A DNA stretch of 64,000 nt from DASZHJ01 sp963735465 (GTDB taxonomy: Bacteria; Pseudomonadota; Alphaproteobacteria; ATCC43930; CGMCC-115725): NCBI GenBank assembly GCA_963735465.1, contig CAVTLA010000001.1, forward strand, positions 4,278,001 through 4,342,000, given 5' to 3'. The notes under the pieces are model-generated. The model searched no databases. It was not told the DNA's origin and saw only the letters and a program-made list of their open reading frames with translations. The position numbers and the translations under genes were made by a program. This document shows positions 32,666 to 41,137 of the stretch, one piece after another; the stretch's first letter is position 1, and every line of letters starts with the position of its first letter.

Positions 32666-33440
32666 CAGGTTTTCTCCGGCACGCCGATCGGTGCCACCTC
32701 GCCCGCCATGTCCGCCAGCACCTCGGCGACGTGGCGCACGCGAACATCCTTCCCTTGGCGCTGCAGCTTGCCGGCCATGTTCAGAAGACAGCCGAGATCG
32801 CCGGCCAGCAGCGTGTCGGCGCCGGTCGCGACGATGTCGGCGGCCTTCTCGCTCACCATCTTGTCGGAGATCTCCGGATACTTGATGCAGAAGGTGCCGC
32901 CGAAACCACAGCAGATCTCGGCGCCGGGCAATTCCTTCAGCGTGAGGCCCGTCCACCGAGGCGAGGAGACGGCGCGGCTGCTGCTTGACGCCGAGCTCGC
33001 GCAGCCCCGAGCAGGCTGTCATGATACGTGGCGACGCCGGCGCAGCGCGCCACCACGTGATCCATGCCGCGCACATCCACCAGGAACGAGATCAGCTCAT
33101 AGGTGCGCTTCGCCAGATGCTGCACCCGCTGCGCCATCGCCGGCTCGTCGGCGAACATCTCCGGATAATGCGAGCGGAGCTGGCCGGCGCAGGAGCCCGA
33201 GGGCGCCACCACGTAGTCGAAGCCCTCGAAGGCATCGATCACCTGGCGGGCGAGCGCCTTGGCATCCGCCTTGTCGCCGGAATTGTAGGCGGGCTGGCCG
33301 CAGCAGGTCTGCAGGCGCGGCACCTCCACCGCGCAGCCGGCCTCCTCCAGCAGCTTCACCGCGGCAAAGCCGACGCTGGGGCGGAAGAGATCGACAAGAC
33401 AGGTGACGAAAAGGCCCACGCGCACGGGCTGATCGGACAT
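32665..33440 (-). CDS. lutA: Lactate utilization protein A (CCG-domain), frameshifted twice
   Basis: LutA/YkgE-type protein with two CCG-type cysteine-rich repeats that bind a 4Fe-4S cluster. It starts MSDQPVRVGLFVTCLVDLFRP and shows RLQTCCGQPAYNSG and, after the shifts, ICCGFGGTFCIKYPEIS. One extra base near 33014 (after YHDS, in the expected YHDSCSGLRELG) and another near 32949 (before LTLKELPGAE) break the frame. Correcting both gives one protein of about 257 residues. The upstream edge, ATG 33440, is followed upstream by a family A repeat. Confidence 0.85.
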
Positions 33441-33533
33441 CGGCGAAGGAGTCCTCGAAACGAAGTTTAGGGCCTTGAGAATGACCGCTGATTCCCGCGG
33501 TGGCAACGGTGTTTCGCGGGCTGCAAGGGTGGG

Positions 33534-33646
33534 GTGCGTCCTTCGACGCGCTCGCTCCACTCGCTTGCTCAGGATGAGGCGCTTTTTCTTTGGGGCATCT
33601 CCCATGCCCCTCATCCTGAGCAAGCGAAGCGCGTCGAAGGACGCAC
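33534..33646. repeat. Family A intergenic palindromic repeat, copy 3
   Basis: Outer arms GTGCGTCCTTCGACGCG and CGCGTCGAAGGACGCAC. It separates lutABC from the mltA-tim44 pair, at a point where synteny suggests the lut genes joined the region. Confidence 0.85.
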
Positions 33647-33652
33647 GCCCCG

Positions 33653-34834
33653 TCAACTCGTCGGCGCCACCGCCACCGTCTTCGGCAGCAGGATATAGTC
33701 CGACCCGCGGGCGCGCTGGCCGCCGGCGCGCTGCTCGGCGTCGGCTCCATGGCCCCAGAAGACGTCGCCGCGGACCGGGCCGCGGATGGCGCCGCCGCTG
33801 TCCTGGGCCACCAGCAGGCGGCGGATCTGGTTCGCGCTGTCGGCGGCGTCGAGCCAGATCGGCGCGCCCAGCGGCAGGAACTTGCGGTCGACGGCGAGGC
33901 TGCGGCCCGGCGTCAGCGCCACGCCTTCGCTGCCGAGGGGACCGTCGCCGGTCAGCTCGCGGAAGAACACGTAGGAGCGGTTCTCGTCCATGATCGACTT
34001 CGCCTGATCGGGATGGGCGGCGAGCCAGGCGCGGATGCCCTGCATGCTGGCGCTCTCGCGGTCGAGCAGGCCGCGATCCACCAGCACCTTGCCGATCGCC
34101 ACATAGGGCCAGCCGTTCTGCCCGTCGTAGCCCACGCGCGCCACGGCGCCATCCGGCAGGGTCACGCGGCCGGAGCCCTGGATCTCCAGGAAGAAGGCGG
34201 CGACGGGATCGTCGACCCAGAGCAAGGCCAGATCCTGGCGGTCGAGAGCGCCGCCCTCGATCTGCGCCCTTGTCTCATAAGGCTTGAGGCGGCCATTGGC
34301 GACGCGGCCGGCGATGCGGACGCCCTTGAGATCGGGGCGGGTGTCGCCGAGCTCGCCGGCGAAATCGGCGAGATCCACCATGACGAGATCCGGCGGCCGC
34401 TTGCGGAGCGGCGTCTGGAACGCGCCGCCGCGCGCCCGCGCGCCCGTGAGCTGCGCCTCGTAGTAGCCGGTGAAGAGTCCCTCGGCGACGGCGTTGTTGG
34501 TGCAGCGGTAAGGTTGGAACCAGGTCTCGAAGAAGCCTCGCGCGGCCGCGTCGTCGCTCGCGTCGACATCAGCCGCGGCGGCGCAGGGCGGACGCCAGTC
34601 GGCGACGGTGCCGGCGATGCCGTTCGGGCCGACTTGCGCGGTGTCGGCGAACTTGAGCCGCGTGCCGCAGGATTTGAGGAGCGCCGGCAGCGCCTCGCCT
34701 TGGTGATCGTCGCTCCAGCCCCGGAGATCGGCGAAGCCCGCGGGCAGCAGCACGAGACGATCCGGCGGCGGCTTCGGCGCGGCGCAGCTCGCCAGCGCGA
34801 GGATCAGGCCGAGCGCTGCGATCCCCCGCCGCAC
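33653..34834 (-). CDS. mltA: Membrane-bound lytic murein transglycosylase A
   Basis: A 393-residue murein hydrolase that cleaves glycan strands forming 1,6-anhydro ends. It starts at GTG 34834, directly in front of a lipobox LASC at about residues 14-17 (VRRGIAALGLILALASC), so it is an outer-membrane lipoprotein. GLFTGYYEAQLTG and YVAIGKVLVD are MltA signatures, and the C-terminal 3D domain is seen in VAQDSGGAIRGPVRGDVFWG with its aspartates. The start is only 8 bases past the tim44 stop, so the two are one unit. Confidence 0.9.
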   Translation of the reverse strand: MRRGIAALGLILALASCAAPKPPPDRLVLLPAGFADLRGWSDDHQGEALPALLKSCGTRLKFADTAQVGPNGIAGTVADWRPPCAAAADVDASDDAAARGFFETWFQPYRCTNNAVAEGLFTGYYEAQLTGARARGGAFQTPLRKRPPDLVMVDLADFAGELGDTRPDLKGVRIAGRVANGRLKPYETRAQIEGGALDRQDLALLWVDDPVAAFFLEIQGSGRVTLPDGAVARVGYDGQNGWPYVAIGKVLVDRGLLDRESASMQGIRAWLAAHPDQAKSIMDENRSYVFFRELTGDGPLGSEGVALTPGRSLAVDRKFLPLGAPIWLDAADSANQIRRLLVAQDSGGAIRGPVRGDVFWGHGADAEQRAGGQRARGSDYILLPKTVAVAPTS

Positions 34835-34841
34835 GAGGACG

Positions 34842-35531
34842 TCAGGGGCTGCGGGTGGCGACAAGCTGCCAGTTGGGATCGCGGGAGCGCGTGTCGCGGG
34901 CGAAGGTCCAGAAGTCGGTCTTCTCCACGACCTGATCGGCATTGCCGTCGACGACGGCGCCGTCGGCGGCGCGGGTCACGTTCACCTGGTCGGAGATGAA
35001 CTTCGCCGTCACGGAGGCGATCGTGCCGTTGACGCCGGCCTCCACGAGATCGACGCCCTTGATCGTCATCAGCGTGGTCTCGTGCGTCTCCTTCGCCGCC
35101 TGGCGCTGGGCGATGGCGTCGGCGAAGGACCGGTAGACGTCGTCGCTGAGGAGCGGCTTCAGCGCCGCCGTGTCGCCGGCGGCAAAGGCGTTGACGATGA
35201 TCTCGAAGGCGCCGCGGGCGCCCTGCAGGAAGATGCGCTCGTCGAAAGTGCGGTCGACGGATTTGAGGCGGGAGACGCCTTCCGCCAACGGCAGCGGCGC
35301 AGCCGGGGCGGCAGCGGCGGAGACCGGCGTCGCCGTGCCGTCGATGACGGGACCGGGACCGACGGGCGGCGTCTGCGGCTGCGGCGGGGCGCGGAACGAC
35401 ATGGACCCGAAGCCCGGGCGCGGCCGCTCGTTGCCGGTGCGGCGGCCCAGCACGCCGCGCAGGCGGAATACCAGGAACACCACCACGACGGCGAAGAAGA
35501 GAAGGGATCCCAGATGAAGGTTCTCGCCCAT
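34842..35531 (-). CDS. Tim44/TimA-domain inner-membrane protein
   Basis: A 229-residue protein with an N-terminal membrane anchor (LGSLLFFAVVVVFLVFRL, about 7-24), a Pro-rich linker and a C-terminal Tim44-like domain (about 85-229, FLQGARGAFEIIVNAFAAGDTAALKPLLSDDVYRSF). The bacterial relative of mitochondrial Tim44 (TimA) is typically beside mltA. Its bacterial role is not fixed; a periplasmic or membrane-associated binding role is usually proposed. ATG 35531 gives the expected short tail before the anchor. Confidence 0.85.
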   Translation of the reverse strand: MGENLHLGSLLFFAVVVVFLVFRLRGVLGRRTGNERPRPGFGSMSFRAPPQPQTPPVGPGPVIDGTATPVSAAAAPAAPLPLAEGVSRLKSVDRTFDERIFLQGARGAFEIIVNAFAAGDTAALKPLLSDDVYRSFADAIAQRQAAKETHETTLMTIKGVDLVEAGVNGTIASVTAKFISDQVNVTRAADGAVVDGNADQVVEKTDFWTFARDTRSRDPNWQLVATRSP

Positions 35532-35709
35532 CAGGCGCGCCTCGCGGTGGTTCTCGGCTAAAATGGGCGCTTTGCCGGCAAAGGGCAAGCCGGCGCCCTC
35601 GATGTTACAGCGAGCACCCGGGCCGGACCGCGGCCGCGATCCGATCGGTTAATTCACGTCCCCGGCCGGTGCTTGCCGGCAGCCGCGGCCTCTGCTCTAT
35701 AGCGCTCTC

Positions 35710-36276
35710 ATGATCCTGATTCGCCACGGCCAATCCGAGTTCAACGTCATCTTCAGCGTGACGCGCAAGGACCCGGGCATCCCCGATCCGCGCCTGACCG
35801 AGGAAGGGAAGCGCCAGGCCCAGGCGGCCGCCGAGACGCTGCGCGGCCACGGGCTCGAGCGGCTGATCGCCAGCCCCTATACCCGCGCCCTGGAAACCGC
35901 CGAGATCGTCGCCAGCGCCCTCGACCTTCCGATCTCGGTGGAACCCCTGGTGGGGGAGCGCGCGGCCTTCGTCTGCGACATCGGCTCCAGCCCGACGGAT
36001 CTCCGGGCGCGCTGGCCGCACCTGGAGCTGGATCACCTCGCCGAGCAGTGGTGGCCGGAGCACGAGGAGGCCGAGGAAGGCCTGAGCCAGCGCTGCGCCC
36101 GCTTCCGCGTCCAGATGACCGAGCGCCGGGACTGGCAGCGCATCGGCGTCGTCACCCATTGGGGCTTCATCCGCGGCCTCACCGGCCTCACGGTGCCGAA
36201 CTGCGCCGTGCTGCGCGTCAACCCGCACCGACCGGAGCTGGAGCCGGAAATGCTGTCGGTGCCGGCGCCGCGGTAA
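35710..36276 (+). CDS. Histidine phosphatase-family protein
   Basis: A 188-residue phosphoglycerate-mutase-like enzyme. The phosphoacceptor is the RHG motif in ILIRHGQSEFN; the second conserved stretch is LIASPYTRALETAEI, and the second catalytic histidine is in VVTHWGFIRGL. It lacks the length of glycolytic PGM, so it is likely a phosphatase of unknown substrate. It diverges from tim44 across about 180 bases. In typical alphaproteobacteria fxsA or another gene occupies this place. Confidence 0.85.
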   Translation: MILIRHGQSEFNVIFSVTRKDPGIPDPRLTEEGKRQAQAAAETLRGHGLERLIASPYTRALETAEIVASALDLPISVEPLVGERAAFVCDIGSSPTDLRARWPHLELDHLAEQWWPEHEEAEEGLSQRCARFRVQMTERRDWQRIGVVTHWGFIRGLTGLTVPNCAVLRVNPHRPELEPEMLSVPAPR

Positions 36277-36345
36277 TCCCCGCGCCGTTGTACCCGCCGC
36301 GGATTCCATGCTAGGAGCCCGCGCGAACCAGGGAGTCACGACACC

Positions 36346-36834
36346 ATGTCACCGCCCAGCGATGCGGCGCCGGGGACGGCACCGCTGCAGCAGCTCATCA
36401 TCAACGCCCAGTATCTCAAGGACCTCTCCTTCGAGAGTCCGCGCGCACCGCACAGCCTGCTGACCCAGGCGGGTCCGCCGGAGGTCACCCTCGACGTCGA
36501 CGTCAAGGCGCGCAGCCTCGGTCCCGACGTCTACGAGGTCATGCTCACCATCAGCGCGGGGGCCAAGCACGGCGCCGAGACCGCGTTCCTGGTGGAGCTT
36601 ACCTACGGCGCGGTGACGACGGTCCAGAACACGCCCCAGGACGTCGTGCCGTTCCTGCTGTTCGTGGAGACGCCGCGGATCATGTTCCCCTTCGCCCGGG
36701 CGATCCTCGCCGACGCCACACGGGACGGCGGCTTCCCGCCACTGCTGATCAACCCGGTGGATTTCGCGGAGCTCATGCGCCGGGATCAGGCGCGGGCGCA
36801 GCAGCCGGCGGCCCCGCCGACGCTGCAGAGCTGA
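36346..36834 (+). CDS. secB: Protein-export chaperone SecB
   Basis: A 162-residue SecB that keeps precursors unfolded for SecA. It contains the conserved YLKDLSFESPRAP start, AFLVELTYGAV and PRIMFPFARAILADATRDGGFPPLLINPVDFAELM. The Pro/Ala-rich tail is common in alphaproteobacteria. It follows the histidine-phosphatase gene by about 70 bases and is convergent with the TraB-type gene. Confidence 0.95.
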   Translation: MSPPSDAAPGTAPLQQLIINAQYLKDLSFESPRAPHSLLTQAGPPEVTLDVDVKARSLGPDVYEVMLTISAGAKHGAETAFLVELTYGAVTTVQNTPQDVVPFLLFVETPRIMFPFARAILADATRDGGFPPLLINPVDFAELMRRDQARAQQPAAPPTLQS

Positions 36835-36847
36835 GCCGGCGCCGCGT

Positions 36848-37759
36848 TCAGCGTCCCGTCGCGATGCGCTCCACATGAATGGCGCGACGCTCCAACAGCG
36901 CCTGGACGCTGTCGGGGCCCGCGAGATGTGCCGCGCCGACAGCGACAAAGCGGATGCCTGACCCTTTGAGCATGGTCGCGATCGTCTTGGCCCAGGCTTC
37001 GTTGCGGTCCACCAGGAGAATGCGGTAGAGCGCGGGGAAGGGCTGCTTGAGCTCGTCCACCATCATGTGCGCGATCGCCGCGTCGTCGCCGGCGAGCCAG
37101 GCATCGATCATGGTCGAGAGCTGTTGCGGTCCCCGATCGAAATCCTGCAGCGTGTTCTGCAGCAGCTGCAGCTCGAGCGCGGGCTTCATGTCGCCGAAGA
37201 AGCGCAGCTGCTGTTCCAGGGTCTCGAAACCGCGAACCGGTTTTCCGGCGGCGGTCGCCTCGCGCAGAAGCGCGGCCTCGACGCCGCTCGCCGGGTCGTA
37301 GCCGGCATGAACCACGACCGCGTCCATGAGCGCGACGGAGACGAGCCAGGGCCGCATCGGCTCGAATGCCTTCTCGCCGTCGGCGATGCCGAGGGATTTC
37401 GCCACCGCCTCCAGATGCGCTCCCGTGTCGGACGGCAATTTGCTCGACAGCGGATGCGCGCGATCGAAACCGAGCTGCTGGGTCAGGGCCTGTGCCTTCT
37501 GGGCATTCTGCGGATCCGGCACCTCAAGCCAGAGCTCCTGGCTCTTCGCCAGCGCCGCGGCAACCGCCGGCGATTCCCACGCCTGCCCTTGCCGCAGCAC
37601 ATGGATGGTGCCGAAGAGATAGACCGTGGCGCTGGGCCCTTTGGCAACCCAAAGCCCGGGGTCGGCGCCAGCCGAGGCCGTGAGGACGACAAGCAGCGAG
37701 GCGACCGCGACGAGACGGGCCGCCAGGGCACGCAGTGACCTTGCGATTGACATCGTCAT
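36848..37759 (-). CDS. TraB/GumN-family protein, exported
   Basis: A 303-residue protein with a signal peptide (MTMSIARSLRALAARLVAVASLLVVLTASAG) and the family start LWVAKGPSATVYLFGTIHVL, holding the GTIH motif. Later features are YDPASGVEAALLREA, ETLEQQLRFF and the C-terminal AVGAAHLAG, another conserved motif. The family contains metal-dependent peptidase-like proteins related to Tiki, and its bacterial substrates are unknown. ATG 37759 follows a GGTGGGA site. Confidence 0.82.
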   Translation of the reverse strand: MTMSIARSLRALAARLVAVASLLVVLTASAGADPGLWVAKGPSATVYLFGTIHVLRQGQAWESPAVAAALAKSQELWLEVPDPQNAQKAQALTQQLGFDRAHPLSSKLPSDTGAHLEAVAKSLGIADGEKAFEPMRPWLVSVALMDAVVVHAGYDPASGVEAALLREATAAGKPVRGFETLEQQLRFFGDMKPALELQLLQNTLQDFDRGPQQLSTMIDAWLAGDDAAIAHMMVDELKQPFPALYRILLVDRNEAWAKTIATMLKGSGIRFVAVGAAHLAGPDSVQALLERRAIHVERIATGR

Positions 37760-37841
37760 ATCCCACCGTTCACTCATGAAGCCCGCCGGCCCGTTAAGAA
37801 AACGTTGCCAGCCCGGCGAGTTGACGGCGGTTGACGGCGCC

Positions 37842-38516
37842 CTATTCCTCCGCCAGCCACAGCGGCGATTTGAGCTTCGCCAGGAACGCCGCGTGCGCCG
37901 CGAGCTCGGCGTCGGTCGGCGCGTGGGGGCGGGGCGGGCGCATGATCCGCTCCACCATGCCGTCGGCCCCGGCGGCGCGCGACTGCACCACGAAATCGAG
38001 GCCGGGCTGGCGGCCGCCCGTCAGCTCCAGGTAGACGGCGGCGAGGAGCTCGGCGTCGAGGCGGGCGCCGTGCTTGGTGCGCTGGGAAAGATCGATGGCG
38101 AAACGCCGGCAGAGCGCGTCGAGGCTGGCCGGAGATCCCGGAAACCGCTTGCGCGCCAGCAGCACGGTGTCGACGAAGGGAATCTCCAGCGCCGGGCGGT
38201 CGCAGCGCGCGAGCTCGGCGTTGATGAATTTGAGATCGAACTCGGCGTTGTGGATCACCAGGGGATCGCCGGCGATGAAGGCGAGGAGCTCCTCGGCGAT
38301 CGCCGAGAACAGCGGCTTGCCCCGGAGCATGTCCGTGCTGATGCCGTGGATCGCCACCGCCTCCGCCGGCACCTCGCGCTCGGGATCGACGGCGTGATGG
38401 AAGACGCGGCCGGTCGGCACGTGGTTCAAGAGCTCGACGCAGGCGATCTCGATCAGCCGATGCCCGGCGGCGGGATCGAGGCCGGTGGTTTCCGTGTCGA
38501 GGACGATTTCGCGCAT
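37842..38516 (-). CDS. dnaQ: DNA polymerase III epsilon subunit, 3'-5' exonuclease
   Basis: A 224-residue proofreading exonuclease. The DEDDh residues appear in order: EIVLDTETTGLDP (Asp and Glu of motif I), VIHNAEFDLKFIN (motif II Asp), and KHGARLDAELLAAVYLEL (motif III with His and Asp). This subunit binds the alpha subunit and theta-like helper. It is separated from coaE by a family A repeat. Confidence 0.95.
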   Translation of the reverse strand: MREIVLDTETTGLDPAAGHRLIEIACVELLNHVPTGRVFHHAVDPEREVPAEAVAIHGISTDMLRGKPLFSAIAEELLAFIAGDPLVIHNAEFDLKFINAELARCDRPALEIPFVDTVLLARKRFPGSPASLDALCRRFAIDLSQRTKHGARLDAELLAAVYLELTGGRQPGLDFVVQSRAAGADGMVERIMRPPRPHAPTDAELAAHAAFLAKLKSPLWLAEE

Positions 38517-38566
38517 GGGAGATTCTGGCTCAGGACGGAGTCCGCTGCAAGCGGTGTGCGGGCGTG

Positions 38567-38688
38567 GTGCGTCCTTCGACGCGCTCCCTTCGGTCGCTTG
38601 CTCAGGATGAGGGGGATGGGAGAGGGCAGAATGAAAATCTCCTCTTCCTGAGCAAGCGGGCCTTTGGCCCGCGCGTCGAAGGACGCAC
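38567..38688. repeat. Family A intergenic palindromic repeat, copy 4
   Basis: Outer arms GTGCGTCCTTCGACGCGC and GCGCGTCGAAGGACGCAC, with inner GCTTGCTCAGGATGAGG and TCCTGAGCAAGCGG. It lies between dnaQ and coaE. Confidence 0.85.
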
Positions 38689-38694
38689 CACCGC

Positions 38695-39288
38695 TCAGCC
38701 GCGCCTGGCGACCTCGCGGAGGATTCTCTTCAGATGATTGAGCGTCACCGTCTTGCCGAGACCGGTCGGCACCACCCAGTCGGCGCGGCGGCGCTTTTCG
38801 GCGTCGGGCATCTGGCGGGCGAGGATGGCGTCGAGGCGCGCCGCGGTGACGCCGGGCCGGCGCAGCACGCGCTGGCGCTGCAGCCGCGCGGGCGCGCTCA
38901 CCACGATGACGCCGGCGCAGCGCCGCTCGCCCTTGGTCTCGAACAGAAGCGGGATGTCGAGGACGGCGATGGGCGCGTGGCGGCGCCGGTTGATGGCGAG
39001 AAAGCGCCGCTCCCCCGCGCGCACCAGAGGATGCAGGATCGCCTCCAGACGCTTCAGCGCCGGCGCATCGTCAAACACCAGGCGGCCGAGGATCCGGCGG
39101 TCGATGCGGTCGCCGGCGGCGGCGGAGGGAAAGGCCCGCGCCACCGCTGCCACCGCGGCGCCGTCGGGACCCAGAAGGCGATGCACCTCCGCGTCGGCGT
39201 CGTGCACGGGAACGCCGAGGCGCCGCAGCATGTCGGCGGCGGTGCTCTTGCCCATGCCGAGGGAGCCGGTGAGGCCCAGCACGATCAC
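38695..39288 (-). CDS. coaE: Dephospho-CoA kinase
   Basis: Last step of coenzyme A synthesis: phosphorylation of dephospho-CoA at the 3'-hydroxyl. The 197-residue protein shows the Walker A GLTGSLGMGKSTAA, DADAEVHRLL, the conserved HPLVRAGERRF and DIPLLFETKGE. The start is GTG 39288 behind GAGGCGG; GTG 39282 is an alternative. It follows maf directly by 10 bases. In related chromosomes aroE commonly sits between maf and coaE, and it is absent here. Confidence 0.93.
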   Translation of the reverse strand: MIVLGLTGSLGMGKSTAADMLRRLGVPVHDADAEVHRLLGPDGAAVAAVARAFPSAAAGDRIDRRILGRLVFDDAPALKRLEAILHPLVRAGERRFLAINRRRHAPIAVLDIPLLFETKGERRCAGVIVVSAPARLQRQRVLRRPGVTAARLDAILARQMPDAEKRRRADWVVPTGLGKTVTLNHLKRILREVARRG

Positions 39289-39298
39289 AGCTGCCGCC

Positions 39299-39910
39299 TC
39301 ACGCCGCGAGCGCGCCGTGGCCGCGCAGGAAATCCAGGAGCGGCAGCAGCGGCAGGCCCAGGATGGTGAAGAAGTCGCCGTCGATGCGCTCGAAGAGCTG
39401 CGCCCCCAGCCCCTCGAGGCGATAGGCGCCGACGGAGCCCAGCACATCATCGCCGGCGGCGACGAGATAGTGATGCAGAAATTCATCGCTGAAGCCGCGC
39501 ATCACCAGGTCCGCGCGGTCGATGCCATGCCAGAGGACCGTGCCGCCGCGCAGCACCGCCGTCGCCGAGATCAGGCTGTGGCGCTTGCCGCGGAGCGCCC
39601 GGAGATGGGCGCGGGCGTGATCGAGGTCCCGGGGCTTGTCGAACCAGACGCCGTTGCACTCCAGCATCTGGTCGGCGCCGATCACCAGCGCCTCGGGATG
39701 CCGGGCAGAGATCCGCGCCGCCTTCGCTTCCGCCAGCGCCGCGGCGCAGTCGTTGGCGCTGGCCTTGGCGGCGTGGAAGGCAGCCTTGATCTCCTCCTCG
39801 TCCACCGCGGCGGGCTCCACCGTCACGGGAATGCCGGCTTCCGCCAGGAGGCGCGCCCGCGTCACGCTCGCCGAGGCCAGATAGATGGTCTCGCGGGGCG
39901 CCAGGCTCAT
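39299..39910 (-). CDS. maf: Maf-family nucleoside triphosphate pyrophosphatase
   Basis: A 203-residue Maf/YceF protein that hydrolyses non-canonical nucleotides. The sequence shows YLASASVTRARLLAEAGI, then the ALVIGADQMLECNG motif and SVGAYRLEGLGAQLFERIDGDFFTILGLPLLPLL. It overlaps the ppsR stop by four bases. The gene is in the origin-adjacent cluster ppsR-maf-coaE-dnaQ. Confidence 0.93.
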   Translation of the reverse strand: MSLAPRETIYLASASVTRARLLAEAGIPVTVEPAAVDEEEIKAAFHAAKASANDCAAALAEAKAARISARHPEALVIGADQMLECNGVWFDKPRDLDHARAHLRALRGKRHSLISATAVLRGGTVLWHGIDRADLVMRGFSDEFLHHYLVAAGDDVLGSVGAYRLEGLGAQLFERIDGDFFTILGLPLLPLLDFLRGHGALAA

Positions 39911-40731
39911 GCGTCGTCGCCGCGCCGGCGCTGCAGCAGCTTCAGCACCGCCGCCGCGGTCTCCTCGATCGAGCGCCGCGTCACGTCGATGACCGGCCAG
40001 CGCCGCTCGGAGAACATGCGCTTCGCCTGCAGCACCTCCTCGCGCACCGCGTCGTCGTCGGTGTAGTCGGTCGCGGTGTCGACCTCCTGATGCAGCAGCG
40101 ACAGGCGGTTGCGGCGGAGCTGAATCAGCCGCTCGGGATCGTTGGTCAATCCCACGATCAGCGGATCCTCGGCGGTGAAGAGCTCCGGCGGCAGCGGCGA
40201 GCCCGGCACCATCGGCACGTTCGCCGCCTTGATGCCGCGATTGGCGAGGTAGAGGCAGGTCGGCGTCTTCGAGGTCCGCGACACCCCCACCAGCACCACG
40301 TCGGCGCTGTTAAGGCCCCAGGGCGACTGGCCGTCGTCATGGGCGATGGCGAAGGTCATGGCGTCGATGCGCTGGAAATAGCCGCTGTCGAGGAGATGCT
40401 GCTGGCCGGGGAGGCCGCGGCTCTTGCGCCCGAGATGATTGGCGAGGACGCCGATGACAGGATCGAGGACGGGGATCGCCGCGACCTGCAGGCCGCGGCA
40501 GCCGTCCTGCAGCACCGCGCGCAGATTGTCGTCGACGAGGGTGAACAGCACCACGCCCTTGTTGGCGCCGATGCCGGCGATCACCCGCTCCATCTGCGCC
40601 TGGGTGCGCACCATGGACCAGATATGCTCCACCGCCTCCGCCTCCTCGAACTGCACCAGGCAGGCGCGCGCCAGGGAGTGCACGGTGTCGCCGGTGGAGT
40701 CCGAGACCAGATGAAGATGGAAGCGCGTCAT
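39907..40731 (-). CDS. ppsR: Pyruvate, phosphate dikinase regulatory protein (DUF299 kinase/phosphorylase)
   Basis: A 274-residue bifunctional ADP-dependent kinase and Pi-dependent phosphorylase of the PpsR/PdrP family, which controls PEP synthetase or pyruvate phosphate dikinase. It shows the opening FHLHLVSDSTGDTVHSLARA, a P-loop-like GVSRTSKTPTCLYLANRGIKAANVP and the tail SIEETAAAVLKLL. ATG 40731 follows the family; the frame to 40767 has no support. It diverges from hemE across the candidate origin; this is the RP001-type position in alphaproteobacteria. Confidence 0.92.
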   Translation of the reverse strand: MTRFHLHLVSDSTGDTVHSLARACLVQFEEAEAVEHIWSMVRTQAQMERVIAGIGANKGVVLFTLVDDNLRAVLQDGCRGLQVAAIPVLDPVIGVLANHLGRKSRGLPGQQHLLDSGYFQRIDAMTFAIAHDDGQSPWGLNSADVVLVGVSRTSKTPTCLYLANRGIKAANVPMVPGSPLPPELFTAEDPLIVGLTNDPERLIQLRRNRLSLLHQEVDTATDYTDDDAVREEVLQAKRMFSERRWPVIDVTRRSIEETAAAVLKLLQRRRGDDA

Positions 40732-41137
40732 GGGTCTTGAATGTCCTGTGGATGAAAGCGCGAACAACCGGCCCGATTTGCCGTGCGGCGCCCCGGCAGG
40801 GATTCGATGCCCGCTGCCGCGATCGCCCGGGCACGATCATACCGCGGGGGATGGTTTCGCCGACGTCCTCGCTCAATGTGCATGAAATCCGGCATCCCCA
40901 TTTCTATCCCTGAGTCCCGCCTTATTCAAAGTCAACGCAACCCGGTCCATTCCGCCGCTCTCAGGCGTCCATGCACCGGTTTTCCCGAGCCTGTCCCCGT
41001 ATCCGTCTCGGACCAGCCCGCGCCTGGGATAATCGTCCGACACCGGTTAATCCCCACGATTCATCCCTCCTACTACAGCTACCCCTTTAGATTAGATTCT
41101 ATAAGAGGTAAGAGGGCAGTTGGAAAAAGGAGCCTCG
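40732..41137. other. Candidate chromosomal replication origin (oriC) between ppsR and hemE
   Basis: A 406-bp gene-free space, noticeably less GC-rich than its surroundings. It holds DnaA-box-like sites: TGTGGATGA (40747-40755), TGTGCATGA (40877-40885) and TTATTCAAA (40922-40930), each 8 of 9 to the TTATNCACA/TGTGNATAA consensus. An AT-rich tract, TTTAGATTAGATTCTATAA, near 41088-41106 could be the unwinding element. In Caulobacter the origin lies between hemE and the RP001-type gene, and parS and parAB lie within 16 kb here. The divergent promoters of ppsR and hemE must also lie in this space. No CtrA site (TTAA-N7-TTAA) could be confirmed. Confidence 0.5.
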
